Assembly: GCF_003940805.1 (NCBI RefSeq)
Contig: NZ_CP034332.1
Coordinates: forward strand, 1 to 8,217
Length of the DNA stretch: 8,217 nt
Direction of reading: 5' to 3'
DNA from: Tabrizicola piscis
GTDB taxonomy: Bacteria > Pseudomonadota > Alphaproteobacteria > Rhodobacterales > Rhodobacteraceae
Shown here: one piece after another, positions 6,957-8,217 of the stretch
How the letters are laid out: each line of letters opens with the position of its first letter
Position numbering within the stretch: the first letter of the stretch is position 1
Notes under the pieces: generated by a model
Databases searched by the model: none
What the model was told of the DNA's origin: nothing
What the model saw: the letters and a program-made list of their open reading frames with translations, nothing else
Made by a program: the position numbers and the translations under genes

Positions 6957-7160
6957 TTGACTGATGATGAACGCCAGGGCTTTAGGGCACTGTTTGATGC
7001 AACCATGAGATTCATGCAGCACGGAGAGGCACATATCGCCGCATTGGAGTGCATGCCGTCCAACGATGTTCGTGATGCTCTTTTTCTATCAACGAGGGCA
7101 CATCTTATTGAGTTGCGGAAGCAAGCGGATGCTCTCGAAAAGTTGGGGTTATTCCAGTAG
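6957..7160 (+). CDS. small helical hypothetical protein, 67 aa, last gene of the block
   Basis: I do not recognise this protein. It starts at a TTG preceded by GAGGTG (6946-6951) at 5 nt, 20 nt after the HEPN stop, so it is probably in the same transcript. The first in-frame ATG (7005) would remove 16 residues and lacks such a site. The sequence (DERQGFRALFDATMRF ... HLIELRKQADALEKLG) looks wholly alpha-helical and amphipathic, with no membrane segment, signal peptide or metal motif. Position suggests an accessory subunit or an antitoxin/immunity protein restraining the HEPN nuclease, but nothing in the sequence proves that. Because it is short and has a rare start codon, it is less certain than its neighbours, although codon composition and the ribosome binding site support it. 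Confidence 0.6.
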   Translation: MTDDERQGFRALFDATMRFMQHGEAHIAALECMPSNDVRDALFLSTRAHLIELRKQADALEKLGLFQ

Positions 7161-7307
7161 GATTGTTAGGGTGAGCATAGTCTTTCGTAGTCAAAAACGG
7201 TCGTTTTAGTCCCAACTCCCTGCCCCGCCCGGCATCAAGGACTTAGGCGGGACAGAAACCCATGACAAAACCTTTGCGGTTTTGGGAGGTTTTTGGCACA
7301 GTGCGGC
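7161..7307. other. intergenic boundary between defence block and resolvase, several inverted repeats
   Basis: GC-rich backbone resumes in this interval. AAAACG-GT-CGTTTT (7194-7207) is a near-palindrome after the last gene and may act as a weak terminator. TAGTC occurs three times around it (7178-7182, 7188-7192, 7207-7211). CCCGCC (7224-7229) and GGCGGG (7246-7251) form a 6-bp inverted repeat around a 16-nt spacer. CAAAACC-TTTGC-GGTTTTG (7266-7284) is a perfect 7-bp hairpin just before the resolvase. Serine resolvases usually act at paired inverted-repeat subsites beside their own gene, so a res site is expected here, but I could not assign subsites. Confidence 0.4.
7266..7284. promoter_or_regulatory. 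7-bp perfect hairpin upstream of the resolvase
   Basis: CAAAACC (7266-7272) pairs exactly with GGTTTTG (7278-7284) across the loop TTTGC. A T-run follows after GGAGG, so it could act as an attenuator or terminator. It could also be a resolvase-binding subsite or operator, and it overlaps the GGGAGG (7284-7289) that may serve as ribosome binding site. Confidence 0.4.
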
Positions 7308-7847
7308 ATGATCATCGGATATGCCCGCGTCAGCACAGACGACCAAAACCTAGACGGCCAGCTCGACGCTCTTAAGGCGGCGGGTGCCGAGAGGATCTTT
7401 GCTGACAAGATCACCGGCACGGCGCGCAGCAGGCCCGAACTGGACCGCTTGCTCGATCAGTTGCGCCAGGGCGACGTGATCACTGTCACCAAGTACGACC
7501 GCCTTGCCCGTTCCTTGCGCGACCTTCTCGACATCGTGGACACGATCCAGGCGCATGGCGCTGGCTTTCGATCTCTTGCCGAGGACATCGACACCACCAC
7601 ACCCGCCGGGCGTCTGGTGTTTCATGTCTTCGCGTCCATCGCCCAGTTTGAGCGGGAGCGAATTTCTGAGCGGACAAAAGAAGGGCTGGAAGCCGCCAGA
7701 AAGCGCGGTCGAGTTGGTGGCAGGCCCCCTGCCCTATCCACTGCGCAGAGGACTGAAGTGCGACGAATGCGGGACGATGAATTGCGGCCACTGCCTGAGA
7801 TAGCGCAGCTTTTTAGAGTTAGCGCAAAGACGATCCGGCGGGCCTGA
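7308..7847 (+). CDS. serine resolvase/invertase family recombinase, 179 aa
   Basis: Small serine recombinase that resolves plasmid multimers or cointegrates by a phosphoserine intermediate. The canonical start MIIGYARVSTDDQNLD places the nucleophile at S9, with R7 beside it. YDRLARSLRDL (63-73) provides the conserved arginines R65 and R68, and FASIAQFERERISERTKEGLEAARKRG (108-134) is the long helix leading to the DNA-binding arm. GGRPPALS and a helix-turn-helix (about 161-179) end the protein. Length is typical of resolvases of the Tn3/ParA type, so it is probably complete. I chose the ATG at 7308 because family members usually begin MIIGYARV. A TTG at 7293, 3 nt after GGGAGG, would add five residues. 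No transposase or terminal inverted repeats are visible, so it is more likely a plasmid stability gene than part of a transposon here. Its high GC content matches mob and parA. Confidence 0.93.
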   Translation: MIIGYARVSTDDQNLDGQLDALKAAGAERIFADKITGTARSRPELDRLLDQLRQGDVITVTKYDRLARSLRDLLDIVDTIQAHGAGFRSLAEDIDTTTPAGRLVFHVFASIAQFERERISERTKEGLEAARKRGRVGGRPPALSTAQRTEVRRMRDDELRPLPEIAQLFRVSAKTIRRA

Positions 7848-7918
7848 AGGTGCAAAGGTAAGCGGCTTCACAATTATAACTCTAAAGTTAACGCTAAATA
7901 TAAGGTTAGATTTAACGT
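7813..7918 (+). repeat. three degenerate 13-bp direct repeats ahead of parA
   Basis: TTAGAGTTAGCGC (7813-7825, inside the resolvase 3' end), CTAAAGTTAACGC (7882-7894) and TTAGATTTAACGT (7906-7918) each match the consensus TTAGAGTTAACGC at 11-12 of 13 positions. The last two start 24 bp apart. The first repeat is also partly inverted relative to the second: TTTAGAGTTA (7812-7821) and TAACTCTAAA (7877-7886) are exact reverse complements. Sites like these upstream of parA are usual for partition autoregulators or ParB-type centromere binding, and KorA-like global regulators are another option. The function is inference. Confidence 0.5.
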
Positions 7919-7952
7919 TGACATTATAAATGGCACGCGCCATTCTCGCCGG
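7918..7952 (+). promoter_or_regulatory. probable parA promoter and operator
   Basis: An exact -35 consensus TTGACA lies at 7918-7923 at the end of an AT-rich stretch. The box 17 bp downstream (CATTCT, 7941-7946) is a poor -10, and TATAAA (7925-7930) could be a -10 for a different -35, so the exact promoter is unresolved. AATGGC-ACGC-GCCATT (7929-7944) is a 6-bp inverted repeat well placed for repression of parA. The parA start has no clear Shine-Dalgarno sequence, so a short-leader message is possible. Confidence 0.45.
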
Positions 7953-8217
7953 ATGTATGTAATCACCTTCGCAAACCCGAAGGGCGGATCGGGGAAAACC
8001 ACATCCGCCATGTTGCTTGCCGAGCAGATCGCCCTTTCAGGCGGTCGCGTGGCCATTCTTGACTTGGACCCGAACGCGAACATCCTTGGATGGGCAAGGG
8101 GGCGCGAGGAAGCAGGCAGGAGCCTGCCATTCTCTGTTCATGCCCGCCCGCAGATAGAAGACACCGTGGGCTTGATCGACGAAATGGCGGCGCAAGCGGA
8201 CTACCTTATCATCGACC
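7953..8217 (+). CDS. parA: ParA-family partition ATPase, N-terminal part, cut by the window end
   Basis: ParA ATPases dimerise on ATP, coat the nucleoid and move plasmids by interacting with a ParB/centromere complex. The deviant Walker A motif KGGSGKTT (residues 10-17) is intact, with the ParA/MinD signature lysine at residue 10. VAILDLDPN (33-41) is the next conserved strand and YLIID (84-88) begins the Walker B region. Only 88 complete codons are in the window. There is no N-terminal DNA-binding domain before Walker A, so it resembles the short (type Ib-like or IncC-like) ParA proteins, in which the partner often represses the promoter. It lies 105 nt after the resolvase, on the same strand. 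A chromosomal or conjugative-element ParA cannot be excluded, but relaxase plus resolvase plus parA fits a plasmid backbone. Confidence 0.9.
   Translation, partial: MYVITFANPKGGSGKTTSAMLLAEQIALSGGRVAILDLDPNANILGWARGREEAGRSLPFSVHARPQIEDTVGLIDEMAAQADYLIID

Noticed and set aside
7308..7847. Transposon resolvase (Tn3 family element)
   Set aside because: No transposase, terminal inverted repeats or target duplication are visible. The gene lies beside parA and matches the backbone composition, so a plasmid multimer-resolution role fits better.

Overview
The window looks like part of a mobilizable plasmid, or an integrated plasmid-like element, from a GC-rich proteobacterium. An alphaproteobacterium seems most likely: the relaxase start (MASYHLSVKTVKRSAGRSATAAAAYRSA) and the ParA start (MYVITFANPKGGSGKTT) resemble alphaproteobacterial plasmid proteins as I remember them. 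That host call is inference, since no rRNA or other taxonomic marker is present.

Layout. Positions 1-215 are a non-coding leader with a strong hairpin and a cluster of degenerate TGCCTG repeats, in front of a short MobA/MobL-type (MOBQ-like) relaxase at 216-1385. Positions 1386-1545 hold a striking 40-bp near-perfect palindrome. A block of five same-strand genes follows, visibly less GC-rich than its flanks: a PD-(D/E)xK endonuclease (1546-2370), a large DNA amino-methyltransferase with an internal zinc ribbon (2367-4493), a DUF262 / ParB-like nuclease-NTPase family protein (4592-5845), a HEPN protein with an intact R-x4-H RNase motif (5842-6936), and a small 67-residue protein (6957-7160). 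GC-rich backbone then resumes with a serine resolvase (7308-7847), a regulatory stretch with three degenerate 13-bp direct repeats, and the first 88 codons of a ParA ATPase that runs off the window.

How the genes may work together. Two pairs are translationally coupled by 4-nt ATGA overlaps: endonuclease with methyltransferase, and DUF262 with HEPN. The first pair looks like a restriction-modification system. The second resembles a DUF262-HEPN pair of the kind linked to defence against phages and other invading DNA. My main hypothesis is a composite defence cassette carried as plasmid cargo: a self/non-self DNA-methylation layer plus a DUF262 sensor/nuclease with an RNA-cleaving HEPN effector, possibly acting by abortive infection. 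The individual families are known. I do not recognise this exact four- to five-gene combination as a named system, but I cannot search for it here.
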